This document shows, in pieces, positions 1 to 8,046 of a stretch of 64,000 nt of DNA. The stretch lies in NCBI RefSeq assembly GCF_040907265.1, contig NZ_JBFOHP010000002.1, forward strand, positions 7,564,001 through 7,628,000. The letters run 5' to 3'. Numbering within the stretch: position 1 is the stretch's first letter; every line of letters starts with the position of its first letter. The notes below the pieces were generated by a model. It did not search any database. It saw nothing but the letters and a program-made list of their open reading frames with translations, and was not told the DNA's origin. The translations under genes were made by a program, and so were the position numbers. Source of the stretch: Streptomyces sclerotialus. GTDB taxonomy: Bacteria; Actinomycetota; Actinomycetes; Streptomycetales; Streptomycetaceae.

Positions 1-268
1 CGTCGGGCCCGTCCGGATACGGCTCCCGGCTCAGCCCGGCGTCCAGCGACATGTGCATCAGCCGGTGCACGGCGGACTGCAGCAACTGCCGCTTACCGGG
101 GAAGTAGTACGAGATCAGGCCACGCGCCGACCCGGCCCGGTCCGCGATGGCCCCCAGCGTCGTCGCTTCGTACCCGCGCTCGCCCACCAGCTCTACCGTC
201 GCCTGCAGCAACCGCTCCCGGGAACGCCGCCGCAATTCTTCGTTGACCGATGCGCTGCGGGGGGACAT
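1..268 (-). CDS. TetR/AcrR family regulator, C-terminus outside window
   Basis: Reading leftwards from the ATG at 268 gives a protein beginning MSPRSASVNEELRRRSRERL that runs off the window after about 89 codons. Residues 15-60 form a TetR-type DNA-binding domain: the first helix contains LLQATVELVGERGYEAT and the recognition segment is GAIADRAGSARGLISYYF, followed by the usual GKRQLL. An AGGAG ribosome binding site lies about 7 bases before the start. The ligand-binding domain is not visible, so the inducer is unknown. It is divergent from the ligase gene at 1024, 755 bases away, and might control it (inference). Confidence 0.85.
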   Translation of the reverse strand, partial: MSPRSASVNEELRRRSRERLLQATVELVGERGYEATTLGAIADRAGSARGLISYYFPGKRQLLQSAVHRLMHMSLDAGLSREPYPDGPD

Positions 269-1023
269 CCTGTAACTCCTGCGTTGACTGGCTCTCGGCC
301 AATATACTCAGCGAGTCTCCGGACATCGCGCGCACCCCGCGAGGTATCCGGTCAAGCTGCCTGCTTCGGGCGACGCGGGGGATCGCCCGAGGCAGGTCGC
401 AGTATCTCCGGTCCGGTGGCTTCTGACCAGCATTTTCGCTGGTCAGGCCCACTGTGTCGGGTAGAGCCCGAGTTGCGGGTGTGACCATCTCTGGCCGTCT
501 CTGTGCGGACCAACGCTGACCCGATGCTGACTTTGCTGACCACCTGCCAGGTTTGGTGAAGCCGTCAGCCGACCCTGCCAGGGCCCAGCCCGAGTGCCGG
601 TCGAGGGGGGCGGCTGTAGCGGTGGAGAATCCGGGCGGCCAGGATCGCGCCGTCGGGGGTAGCGGCCATCGTGGCCAGCATTTGGGGCCGCTCGTGGGCC
701 GGGAGGGCGGCGAGGAGATCCTGGGCCAGAAGCCGTAGCCTCCACTCGGCTGACACCAGCCCATGACCTGTAGACCGGCGGCCAGTTGACCGCAGCGGTC
801 AGCCATGGTCTGGAGGAGCGCGGCGGCGGGAATCGGAATGCCGCCTGTGCGACGGTGCTGGATGGGGTGTCCAGCCACAACAGGATCGATGAGGCGCACG
901 GAGTCACCTCTTTGGTGGCCAATGGTGGTTTCTGCTCACTTACGGTGGTTTTGCGGCAGTATGGTATCTGCCAATGCCAGCAGGTCGGCGCCTGTGCGCT
1001 GCCGCCTTCTCATCGGGAAGCCC
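269..1023. other. 755-bp gap with decayed coding sequence
   Basis: No intact gene is supported between the divergent TetR gene and the ligase start. The right half holds a possible frameshifted minus-strand remnant (565-899, listed separately). The rest reads in several frames without family resemblance. A promoter for the ligase would have to lie near 930-1010, but I see no clear -35/-10 pair. Confidence 0.5.
565..899 (-). pseudogene. possible small helical protein, frameshifted
   Basis: Two overlapping minus-strand frames appear to join. One starts at 899 (MRLIDPVVAGHPIQHRRTGG) and reaches a segment AALLQTMADRCGQLAAGLQV near 760. The other continues from about 756 as SAEWRLRLLAQDLLAALPAH and ends at 565 after ILHRYSRPPRPALGLGPG. 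Both pieces have a helical, Leu/Ala-rich composition, and the join would need a single frameshift near 750. I do not recognise the family. It may equally be two chance frames in non-coding DNA. Confidence 0.25.
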
Positions 1024-2586
1024 ATGAGCGAGCTGATCAGGTCGTTGCCAGGACTGCCGGCTCAGGCTGCCGCCTACCGCGCGCGAGGCTGGTGGCGTCA
1101 CGGTACGTTCCTGGACGACCTGGAGGCCATGGCGCGCACCGCGGCTGACCGTCCTGTGTACGTCAACGTCCGCACACTGCTCGGCGGGACGGTGACGGTC
1201 ACCTTCGGTGAGCTCGCCCGGCGCGTCGAGCAGATCGCTGCTGTGCTGTGGGCGCGGGGAGTGCGTCCGGGGCAGGTGGTGGCCTTGCAACTGCCGAACT
1301 GGTGGGAGGCTGGTGCGTTGTGGCTGGCGTGTGGCCGGGTGGGGGTAGCGGCTGTCTCCCTGACACCGGCCACCGGCGCTCGTGACCGGGAAGTGACGAT
1401 GGTCAGTACCCAGGCCGGCCTCTTGGTCACCGTGGACGACGGTGATCCCCGCGGGCGCGGGCCCGCGAGCCTCGTCAGCCTCGATGCGCTCCTGCGCGAT
1501 GCCGCGTCCGCCGTACCGCTGTCCGCCGCCGAACGCCCGACAGTGCGCGCCGACGACGTATGCCAGGTGCTCTGTACCTCCGGGACAACCGGCCGGCCCA
1601 AGGCCGTACTCCACACCCACAACACCAGATACGCCGCCCTTCGAGCAGCGCTGGCGCGCATGCCGGAAAACTGCGTGACAGCCGTCGTTTCCCAACTGAC
1701 GCATGCGGTCGCGTTGACGTTCAATCTCCTGGCGCCGCTCGCGACAGGCCGGCCCTCGGTGTTCACCGACACGCGCGATCCTGGGGCGTGGCTGGATCTG
1801 CTGGCACAACACGGCGTGAACTGCCTGGTCGCGGCGCCACGGAGCCTCGGCGAGCTGGCCCACGCCCAGCGGCTTCAACCGCGGGACCTGCGCGAGCTGA
1901 AACAGGTGGTCAGCATCGCCGCGCCACTGCCGGCACCGGTTGCCGCGGACGTCCGCACCGCACTGTGCCCACGGGTGGTCAACATCTACGGCATGACGGA
2001 GTCCGGCACGGTCACGGCGACCCGCCCGGAAGATGCCGCGGACTCGGCCGAACGAAGCCTCGGCAGCCCCGTGCCGAGCATGCAGATCCGATTGACCGAG
2101 ACCACGGGCCCACCGGCCGGCCGGCTGCACGTGCGCGGCCCCGGCCTGTGCCGCGGCACGTTCGACCTGCGCACACGGCGACTTCTGTGGAGCCCGGCGC
2201 ACGACGAGGGGTGGTACGACACAGGCGACCTGGTCCAAGCCGACGGGCACGGCAATCTGCGCTATCTGTCGCGTGCGGCCGACCGGATCGGCTGGGGCTA
2301 TGTGATCCCGGTGGCCGAGGTGGAAGGTGAGCTGCTGGATCACCCTCGAGTGGCCGAGGTGGCCATCGTCGGCGTGCCCGACGCCGAGGGGCATGAGGTC
2401 GCCTGTGCCGTGGTGGTCCCCCGCGGCACCCCGCCCTCGCTTCATGAACTCCTCGCGTTCCTGCGTGCCCGGAACATGACCGAGTGGTACCTGCCGGCAT
2501 GCCTGGCGATCGTGTCCACACTGCCGCGGACTCCTCTGGGCAAGGTCCGCAAAGACCGGGTCCGTCAGCAGATCACTGCAGACTGA
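1024..2586 (+). CDS. AMP-forming acyl/aryl-CoA ligase-like enzyme (ANL superfamily)
   Basis: A 520-residue adenylate-forming enzyme that would activate a carboxylic acid as acyl-AMP and usually transfer it to CoA or a carrier protein. Seen: the P-loop motif CTSGTTGRPKAV near residues 184-195, YGMTE near 322, YDTGD near 398 and the catalytic lysine in PLGKVRKD near 505. All core motifs are intact and the length is normal. The ATG at 1024 is preferred because GGGAAG sits just upstream and the longer reading to 805 enters the decayed gap. The P450 gene follows 244 bases later on the same strand, so an activate-then-oxidise pair is possible (inference). The substrate is unknown. Confidence 0.85.
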   Translation: MSELIRSLPGLPAQAAAYRARGWWRHGTFLDDLEAMARTAADRPVYVNVRTLLGGTVTVTFGELARRVEQIAAVLWARGVRPGQVVALQLPNWWEAGALWLACGRVGVAAVSLTPATGARDREVTMVSTQAGLLVTVDDGDPRGRGPASLVSLDALLRDAASAVPLSAAERPTVRADDVCQVLCTSGTTGRPKAVLHTHNTRYAALRAALARMPENCVTAVVSQLTHAVALTFNLLAPLATGRPSVFTDTRDPGAWLDLLAQHGVNCLVAAPRSLGELAHAQRLQPRDLRELKQVVSIAAPLPAPVAADVRTALCPRVVNIYGMTESGTVTATRPEDAADSAERSLGSPVPSMQIRLTETTGPPAGRLHVRGPGLCRGTFDLRTRRLLWSPAHDEGWYDTGDLVQADGHGNLRYLSRAADRIGWGYVIPVAEVEGELLDHPRVAEVAIVGVPDAEGHEVACAVVVPRGTPPSLHELLAFLRARNMTEWYLPACLAIVSTLPRTPLGKVRKDRVRQQITAD

Positions 2587-2830
2587 GAAAAATTCACCGG
2601 CTGCCTGGCCGTTCTGAAGGCCGGAGCCGACCGAATCCGGTGCTTCCGCCGAGAAGAACTGGAAAACGCCGACCAGCAGGACGCCGGGAGGGGCTGTCGC
2701 CACAGGGGCCCACGTCCCGCTCCCGCCGTGACCTGCCGCACTGCGCATGCCTTCGGTGCGGCTCTCCGGTGGCGATCTGCCGCCAGGCAACGGACACGTG
2801 CAAGTCTCGCTTCCCCTCCACGGAGCCCAC

Positions 2831-4210
2831 ATGAACGTCTTTCTGTTCCTGCTGATGGCGATCCCACCGGCCGCTTCCGCCACCGTGGTGACAGCCATTG
2901 CCGCGAAGCCACGCCTTGGCGCGCTCTACAGGTCCCGCTTGCTCGCCAAAGGTGACGACCCGGCCGATGTGTCGACGATCCGAATCCCCGACCAGGACAT
3001 CCACGGGCATCTCCTGGAAAAGCTCTTCGCCCACAAGTCCGCAAGCCACCGCGGACTCACCCACGCGCGCCGCGCCATCCTCTACTTCCACAGACCGGCG
3101 AACGAACACCAGGAGAACATCGACCCCGATCACCCCCGCTACGCGGAGCTGGCCAAGGCGACCTTTCACGCCCTCTCCGTCCCGCACCAGGAGATCGCAG
3201 CCCTGGCCCACAGATGCACCCAGCAGGTCCTGAAGGACGTCTGGCACGCCGACGCCACAAGCCGTGTGCTGCGGCTCATGGACCTTGCCGTTCCCGTCAC
3301 CTCCCGCATCATGTTCGAACTGATTTTCGGGGACGTGCCGTCACAGGAACACGTCGCACTGATCGACCGTTCCGCCCGTGACTCCATGAGGATCTCCAAG
3401 GGACTGCGGCACTCGACGAACATCTCCGCCAGGCTGGAACTGCTCGGCCTGTTGCGCGCCAAGGTGACCGAGTGCGGCGGGTGCCCCGGCATCTTCGGCC
3501 GCGACAGCACGCTGGACACGGACTCCAGGGCAAAACACCTTCAAGGCGTGTTCTTCCACACCGGGGTCATCCAGCTCTCCGAATGCGTCTGCCATACCGT
3601 GCTCGCCGCATCCCGGCACGCACACATCGTCGAGCGGGTCATCCAGCGCGACACCCGCTACCTCGACCACGTCCTCTCGGAAACACTGCGGCTTTACCCC
3701 TTGCACGCCACGATCCAACGCCTCGTGGTGGACGAGGTTTGCTTGAGCCCGACGGTGACGATCCCGAGCGGGACTCAGCTCCTGGTGGACATCGGTCGGC
3801 ATCAGCGCATGGGCCACACGGAACCGGACACGTTCGCCCCGGAGAGATGGGAACAGCGCAACCGCGCCGACGGCGGCTTCGTGGGCTTCGGCCGGGGGCG
3901 ACGGAAGTGCCCCGCCGAGCGCTTCTCCCGGGCAGCGGCGGCTGTGATCGTGCAGGAGCTGCTGAGCACTTTCGCCGTACACGCACCCATCCGCCACACC
4001 CGGGCGCTGGAGGGAGGCGGCCTCTGCTGCCTGGCGCCCCTCGGCTCGCCCGAAACCTCCGGGATCCGGTTCAAGAAGCTGCTTGTGCGTACACGCGACC
4101 GCGCGGAGCGACTTGCCTTCAGCGCGGTGCAATTGGTCTGCCTGCCCCTGACAGCCCGAGAGGTGCGGCGGCTCCCACACGGTACCGACACCCGTCCCCA
4201 CCGCACATGA
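2831..4210 (+). CDS. atypical cytochrome P450 with N-terminal membrane segment
   Basis: A 459-residue P450. The K-helix motif ETLRLYP lies near residue 285 and the heme loop FGRGRRKCPAERF near 353-365, with the thiolate ligand Cys360. Two features are unusual. The second residue after Cys is Ala rather than the usual Gly. The region expected to be the I-helix (around GVFFHTGVIQLSECVCHT) lacks the A/G-G-x-D/E-T/S oxygen-activation motif. The first 25 residues (MNVFLFLLMAIPPAASATVV) are hydrophobic and could anchor it in the membrane. The start at 2831 is chosen because it begins this segment; an in-frame ATG at 2747 also exists. No ferredoxin partner is adjacent. Substrate unknown. Confidence 0.85.
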   Translation: MNVFLFLLMAIPPAASATVVTAIAAKPRLGALYRSRLLAKGDDPADVSTIRIPDQDIHGHLLEKLFAHKSASHRGLTHARRAILYFHRPANEHQENIDPDHPRYAELAKATFHALSVPHQEIAALAHRCTQQVLKDVWHADATSRVLRLMDLAVPVTSRIMFELIFGDVPSQEHVALIDRSARDSMRISKGLRHSTNISARLELLGLLRAKVTECGGCPGIFGRDSTLDTDSRAKHLQGVFFHTGVIQLSECVCHTVLAASRHAHIVERVIQRDTRYLDHVLSETLRLYPLHATIQRLVVDEVCLSPTVTIPSGTQLLVDIGRHQRMGHTEPDTFAPERWEQRNRADGGFVGFGRGRRKCPAERFSRAAAAVIVQELLSTFAVHAPIRHTRALEGGGLCCLAPLGSPETSGIRFKKLLVRTRDRAERLAFSAVQLVCLPLTAREVRRLPHGTDTRPHRT

Positions 4211-4696
4211 CCCTCTGGCCGGCGTGGTGAATGACGCGTCCGTGACGTTCGGCGGCCGGGTGACGAAGCCGTTGAGGAATGTGCCGAGCGAGGGGCTTTT
4301 GATCGGGGCGAGGGGGGAGGGTACCTACGCGGTGAGAGCTGCTGCGGGCAGCGGGCGGTTGCCTGAGGCGTCTTCCGGACTGGACACCATCTGTCCGAGT
4401 CGCGAGTCCGCTATGCGGAGCCCATCCGGCGCTGGATGTCGCAGGTACAGGCAGCAGGCCGGGGGCCGAGTCGGCGTCGGCGGCGTACCACTGCGTGTCC
4501 CAGCGCGGCCTTGACGCCCACGTCCGTGCGCTCGCGGCGTCGCGTGTGGACACCGGTACCCCCAGGGGGCCCAAGAGCGTCGCTCGTACAGGTGGCCGGG
4601 TGGGCGGACCCGCATGCCGGTCGCCCCCATCCGGCTATGGACGGGAAGAAGAGACCGCCGACGTCGAGCCCTGACCCCGCTCCCGGAGACGTACTT
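4211..4696. other. 486-bp gap without supported gene
   Basis: Open frames cross this stretch on both strands, but none has a ribosome binding site, a recognisable domain or a plausible protein composition. The start of the following gene is set at 4697 by a GGAG sequence, so the frame open upstream of it is not coding by this evidence. Confidence 0.5.
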
Positions 4697-5500
4697 ATGA
4701 CCGTCACCATCGTGGTGGCCGCTGTAGCCCTGCTCCTCGGTATCATCGCCCATCACTTCCTGCGCCGCCGGGACACCGACGCCGACGATGCCGGATTGTC
4801 CGTGAAGGACCTGATGAGCCCGGTACAGACACTGACCGTGCTGATCCTCGCCTTCGTCCTGGCCACCGCCGCCACCTCCTTCCACAAGGCGCAAGACGCC
4901 GTGCAGAACGAGGCCAACGCGGTGGACCACCTCGTGGAGATGGCCGGCTTCGTCCCCGACGACGCACAGCGCCGCCGAGTGGAGGCCGATGCCGCCTGCT
5001 ACGCCCGGGCGGTACGCCACTTCGAGTGGCCGACCATGTCGCACGGCAAGGGCTCGGCGGTGCCCAGCATCTGGACCGCCGATCTGCGCCAGACCTTCCA
5101 CGACATCGGACCGGACCAAAGCAGCTTCGGCATGCTCGTGTCGGCGGACGAAGCGCGGTCCAAGGCCCGCCAGGCACGCCTGGCGGAGTCGACGGCAGCG
5201 ATCCCCACGGCAATCTACTGGTTCATGCTCGTCCTGCTCTCCCTCACCGTCATCTCCCTGGCCCTGTGCATCCCCAGACGCCGCAACCGACCCCAGCTCG
5301 TCACCCTCACCATGGCGACGGCCCTGCTCACCGCCACCCTGCTGCTCGTCCACGACGCCGAGAGACCGTTCGGCGGAGTCATCTCCGTCAGCTCCACCGC
5401 CATCGCCGACGTCGAACACCAAGCCGCTCGTGACTTCCACGCCGACGCCCCCGGCACCCACCTGCCCTGTGATGACCGGGGCGACCGCCGAAAGGCCTGA
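4697..5500 (+). CDS. DUF4239-type (bestrophin-like) membrane protein
   Basis: A 267-residue integral membrane protein of unknown role. Four hydrophobic segments are visible: residues 3-20, 42-62, about 176-197 and 206-225. Between the second and third pair is a polar helical region of about 110 residues with repeated charged residues (QDAVQNEANAVDHLVEMAGF), the arrangement seen in DUF4239 proteins. The ATG at 4697 is preceded by CCGGAG with 8-base spacing. The broken SDR fragment starts only 2 bases downstream, so an operon partner may have been lost. Confidence 0.7.
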   Translation: MTVTIVVAAVALLLGIIAHHFLRRRDTDADDAGLSVKDLMSPVQTLTVLILAFVLATAATSFHKAQDAVQNEANAVDHLVEMAGFVPDDAQRRRVEADAACYARAVRHFEWPTMSHGKGSAVPSIWTADLRQTFHDIGPDQSSFGMLVSADEARSKARQARLAESTAAIPTAIYWFMLVLLSLTVISLALCIPRRRNRPQLVTLTMATALLTATLLLVHDAERPFGGVISVSSTAIADVEHQAARDFHADAPGTHLPCDDRGDRRKA

Positions 5501-5502
5501 GC

Positions 5503-5637
5503 CCGCACCGCACCGTCGTAGTGACCGACGGGACGCGCGCCATTGGACGCGGCATCGCGGAGCTCTTCGCCCGCCGGGGTGCGGCCGTGGCGCTCACGGA
5601 CAGGGATGCGGAGGAAGCGGGCTCGATCAGGTCCTGA
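5503..5637 (+). pseudogene. N-terminal fragment of a short-chain dehydrogenase (SDR)
   Basis: The frame reads PHRTVVVTDGTRAIGRGIAE and then LFARRGAAVALTDRDAEEA before a TGA at 5635. This is the first beta-alpha-beta unit of an SDR Rossmann fold. The usual TGGTRGIG nucleotide loop is changed to TDGTRAIG, so even the cofactor motif is degraded. No catalytic YxxxK part can be found downstream. It is a relic, not a gene. Confidence 0.7.
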
Positions 5638-5716
5638 GGGAAGCGCACGGACAACATGGCTCCATTTCGATCACGTGTTCCCTTCGCCATGCCCGCACTG
5701 CCTCCGCGGCAATCGG

Positions 5717-6178
5717 TCACGGGCAGGGCCGACGCGCGCTGCAGCACGGCGGACAAGGGATCTCGGCGCGCAGATCAGCACGCCGGGGCCGCGTGACGGT
5801 CCCTCTGCTTACAGCGCCGGCTTCTCGTGTCGTGCGAGGAGTTCGGTGGAGAGGGCCCGTGCGGAGCTGATCGCCGCCCGACACGGTGAACTCCCAGCCG
5901 CCGAAGCGGTAGATCTGGTATCCGGCAAGGCGGAGCCGGCGGTCCTCGGCAACCATCTCGGAGTACAGCCGCGGCACAGCGGTCCAGGTGACCAGCCCTT
6001 GGCCATCGGGCGGGTTCTGGCGGCCGTAGTGCTGCACTCCGTCGATCTCGACCTCGACCTCGACCTCGATCTCGACCTCGACCTCGATCTCGACCTTGAC
6101 CTCGATCTCGATCACGATCTCGATCACGATCTCGATCACGATACGGGAGCGGTCCGGCGCCAGCAGCAGGAAGTCCAT
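5717..6178 (-). pseudogene. nuclease-fold-like fragment disrupted by a dipeptide-repeat expansion
   Basis: The minus-strand frame starts MDFLLLAPDRSRIVIEI and, after a run of alternating Glu with Ile/Val, continues EIDGVQHYGRQNPP, then LYSEMVAEDRRLRLAGYQIY and RFGGWEF. If the run is removed, the two flanks join as RIVIEIDGVQHYG. That resembles the beta-strand carrying an acidic residue in PD-(D/E)xK/Vsr-like or DUF559-like folds, followed by the Y/A-E-M-V-x-x-D-R-x-L-R-L-x-G-Y-x-V/I-Y-R-F-G-G segment I associate with such proteins. The C-terminal part past about residue 105 looks like frame drift. A TGA lies immediately before the ATG, so the N-terminal domain is missing. The family assignment is tentative. 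Confidence 0.4.
6042..6142. repeat. hexanucleotide tandem repeat (CTCGAC/CTCGAT)n
   Basis: About 16-17 imperfect copies of a 6-base unit alternating CTCGAC and CTCGAT, with a few CACGAT and CTTGAC variants at the right end. On the minus strand it encodes alternating Glu-Val/Glu-Ile within the nuclease-like remnant. The unit length keeps the frame open. Confidence 0.95.
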
Positions 6179-6589
6179 TCACTGCCGGTGCAGCGCCCCG
6201 GACTGCTTGCCGTTGCGCCGGGGGTGAGGGACGACACCCGAACGGGGTGGGGTCGAATCCGAACGACGAGATCTATTTGCAAAACGTCACACAAGCCTGC
6301 GACTACGGTGCGTAGCGGCTCCCTCGGCGTGGTTACATGACTTTTGAACGGGCCAGTGGGGCGCGGCCACAGAGCCGACCTGCGGACTGGCGGGAGAATC
6401 TGTTCTGACCTGCATATACGCGCCATTGTAGGGCGTTGCGGGGATCATCGAGGCAGGCTTCGGTTTGTCCTGATGCTGACCCACTGTCATCGAGGTCACC
6501 CTCGTCATCGCAGCCGGGATCGCTCGCTTCATCCGTCGCCCTGGGAAAATGAGCGGCGGCGTCCCAAGTCCCCTGGGTATGGTGCGTCG

Positions 6590-7018
6590 ATGGCAGAGAT
6601 CAAGAAGTTCCAGGTCACCTTTGACTGCGCAGAACCTGAGCGGCTGGCTCGCTTCTGGTGCGAGGTGCTGGGGTACGTCGTACCGCCGCCGCCGGAGGGA
6701 TTCGCCACTTGGGATGATTACAAGCTTTCGCAGCCACCTGAGCAGCGGGATTCCTGGTTCGCCTGCATAGATCCCTCAGGCGTGGGCCCGCGGCTGTACT
6801 TCCAGCGCGTCCCCGAAGGGAAGGCCGCCAAGAACCGGGTGCATCTTGACGTGCGGGTCGGCACCGGACTCGTGGGGGAAGAACGCCTCGCCGTCCTTGA
6901 GGCCGAATGCGCACGACTGATCCCGCTCGGCGCAGTACACGTACGCACGCTGTACGACGGTAATGATTCGTGCATCCCGATGCTGGACATCGAGGGCAAC
7001 GAGTTCTGTATCGACTGA
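6590..7018 (+). CDS. VOC (glyoxalase/bleomycin-resistance fold) family protein
   Basis: A 142-residue protein beginning MAEIKKFQVTFDCAEPERLA followed by RFWCEVLGY, the opening of the streptomycete VOC family in which two beta-alpha-beta-beta-beta modules form a metal or ligand pocket. The second module has KNRVHLDVRVG (a possible metal His) and ends with DIEGNEFCID. Members range from dioxygenases to sequestering proteins and the specific role cannot be assigned. Start 6590 is preferred because the family motif starts at residue 1. It is convergent with the dioxygenase gene, 94 bases away. Confidence 0.75.
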   Translation: MAEIKKFQVTFDCAEPERLARFWCEVLGYVVPPPPEGFATWDDYKLSQPPEQRDSWFACIDPSGVGPRLYFQRVPEGKAAKNRVHLDVRVGTGLVGEERLAVLEAECARLIPLGAVHVRTLYDGNDSCIPMLDIEGNEFCID

Positions 7019-7112
7019 GGGCAGCGGCCTGTATCCGCCCGGCAGGGCGGAGCCGAGCCGGTGCTGCGGGCGCCCCGCGGAGCTTCCCGCGCAGCACCGG
7101 CGGTACCCCTGT

Positions 7113-8006
7113 TCAGACGGCTCGCCACAGGGCCGGGGTCGTCGGGGGCTCCCAGCCGGACTGGGCCGTATGGGCCTGAAGGCACACATAGGCGCGGCCC
7201 GCGTGCGTCACCCGGTCCCCGGCCTGGTATGCGGTGCCCGTGGCCCATGTTCCGCCCGACGGGGGAGGGCTGGTGGGTGACGGGCCGGGGTCCTGCGGGA
7301 CGTCCAGCACGAAGTCGAAGGCCGCCTCACGGCCGCCGTTGCCGTTGCGCACGTTCATCAGCAGGCGGGCGTCGAAGAGCATGTCGGTGTTGTTGCGTGG
7401 TTCGTTGGGGAAGTACAGCTGTGTCGTGAGGACCGGGCGGCCGGGGGCCTGCACTTTGACGTGGAGGTGCCGGGTACGGCCGGGGTAGAGCCCCGGGACG
7501 ATGGTGGTCAGGGTGAACGCGCCGCGGGAGTCGGTGTACTGGTGACCGCGCAGCCGGAAGCCGGTGTTGTCGTAGCCGCCGTTGTCGTCCGCCTGCCAGA
7601 AGTCGAGCAGGGCGCGGGAGACGGGAAGGCAGGCGCCGCCGAAGACGTAGCCGCTCACGGTCAGCCGGGTACCGGGCATGCCGGGCTCCAGCAGATCGGT
7701 GCGCTGGGGGGAGTGGGGTTTGAAGTACGGTCCCTCCATCTGCTCGGGCGTGGGGTCGTCGCCGTCGTCGCATTGTGGAGTGAGGGGCGGTGCGGTGCCG
7801 GTGGAGCTGAGGGTGCGGGCCAGGGCCGGGCCGCCGATGAGGGCGACCGGTATCGCGGCACCGGCCGCGAGCGCCGTCCGCAGGAGGGTCTTGCGGCGCA
7901 CGAGCCGGGGCGACTCGGCGGACGGGGACGGTCTCTCGCTGTCCATACCTGCGCTGTCCATACCTGCGCTGTCCATACCCGCGTTGTCCATACCTGCGCT
8001 GTCCAT
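7113..8006 (-). CDS. secreted intradiol ring-cleavage dioxygenase with C-terminal CBM5/12
   Basis: A 297-residue predicted exported enzyme. Residues 1-24 are a five-fold MDSAG-type repeat. A twin-arginine-like signal follows (RLVRRKTLLRTALAAGA, then a hydrophobic stretch to ALAR). The dioxygenase core has MEGPYFKP, a YDNTGFRLRGHQYTD region and HLHVKVQAPG, matching the Tyr and His residues that bind non-heme Fe(III) in intradiol enzymes. After a Pro/Ser linker, residues about 250-297 form a chitin/cellulose-binding module (GTWATGTAYQAGD, W-E-P-P). Secreted dioxygenases with such modules are known from biomass-degrading Streptomyces and are thought to act on lignin-derived catechols near polysaccharide. 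AAGGAG precedes the ATG at 8006. The AraC gene lies 40 bases upstream. Confidence 0.88.
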   Translation of the reverse strand: MDSAGMDNAGMDSAGMDSAGMDSERPSPSAESPRLVRRKTLLRTALAAGAAIPVALIGGPALARTLSSTGTAPPLTPQCDDGDDPTPEQMEGPYFKPHSPQRTDLLEPGMPGTRLTVSGYVFGGACLPVSRALLDFWQADDNGGYDNTGFRLRGHQYTDSRGAFTLTTIVPGLYPGRTRHLHVKVQAPGRPVLTTQLYFPNEPRNNTDMLFDARLLMNVRNGNGGREAAFDFVLDVPQDPGPSPTSPPPSGGTWATGTAYQAGDRVTHAGRAYVCLQAHTAQSGWEPPTTPALWRAV

Positions 8007-8011
8007 ACCTG
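7937..8011. repeat. 15-bp tandem repeat, five copies
   Basis: Five copies of CGCTGTCCATACCTG with one or two substitutions span the start of the dioxygenase gene. They encode M-D-S-A-G units ahead of the signal peptide and supply five in-frame ATGs. Copy-number change would alter the N-terminus without a frameshift. Confidence 0.95.
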
Positions 8012-8046
8012 CTCCTTGGGTGGGGGCCGTCGGATCGGTAACGAAG

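Larger units (their letters stand above)
5638..6589. other. decayed region between SDR relic and VOC gene
   Basis: About 950 bases hold only fragments: frame-shifted continuation of the SDR relic, the nuclease-like remnant (5717-6178, minus) and its hexanucleotide repeat. From 6180 to 6589 I see no coding signal on either strand, only short frames opposite one another. Confidence 0.5.

Noticed and set aside
53..484. 143-codon plus-strand frame at the window start
   Set aside because: It overlaps the TetR gene on the other strand, which has a clear helix-turn-helix and ribosome binding site.
940..2898. 652-codon open frame on the minus strand
   Set aside because: It lies opposite the AMP-ligase gene, which has all family motifs. 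The minus frame has no recognisable domain and is a GC-bias shadow.
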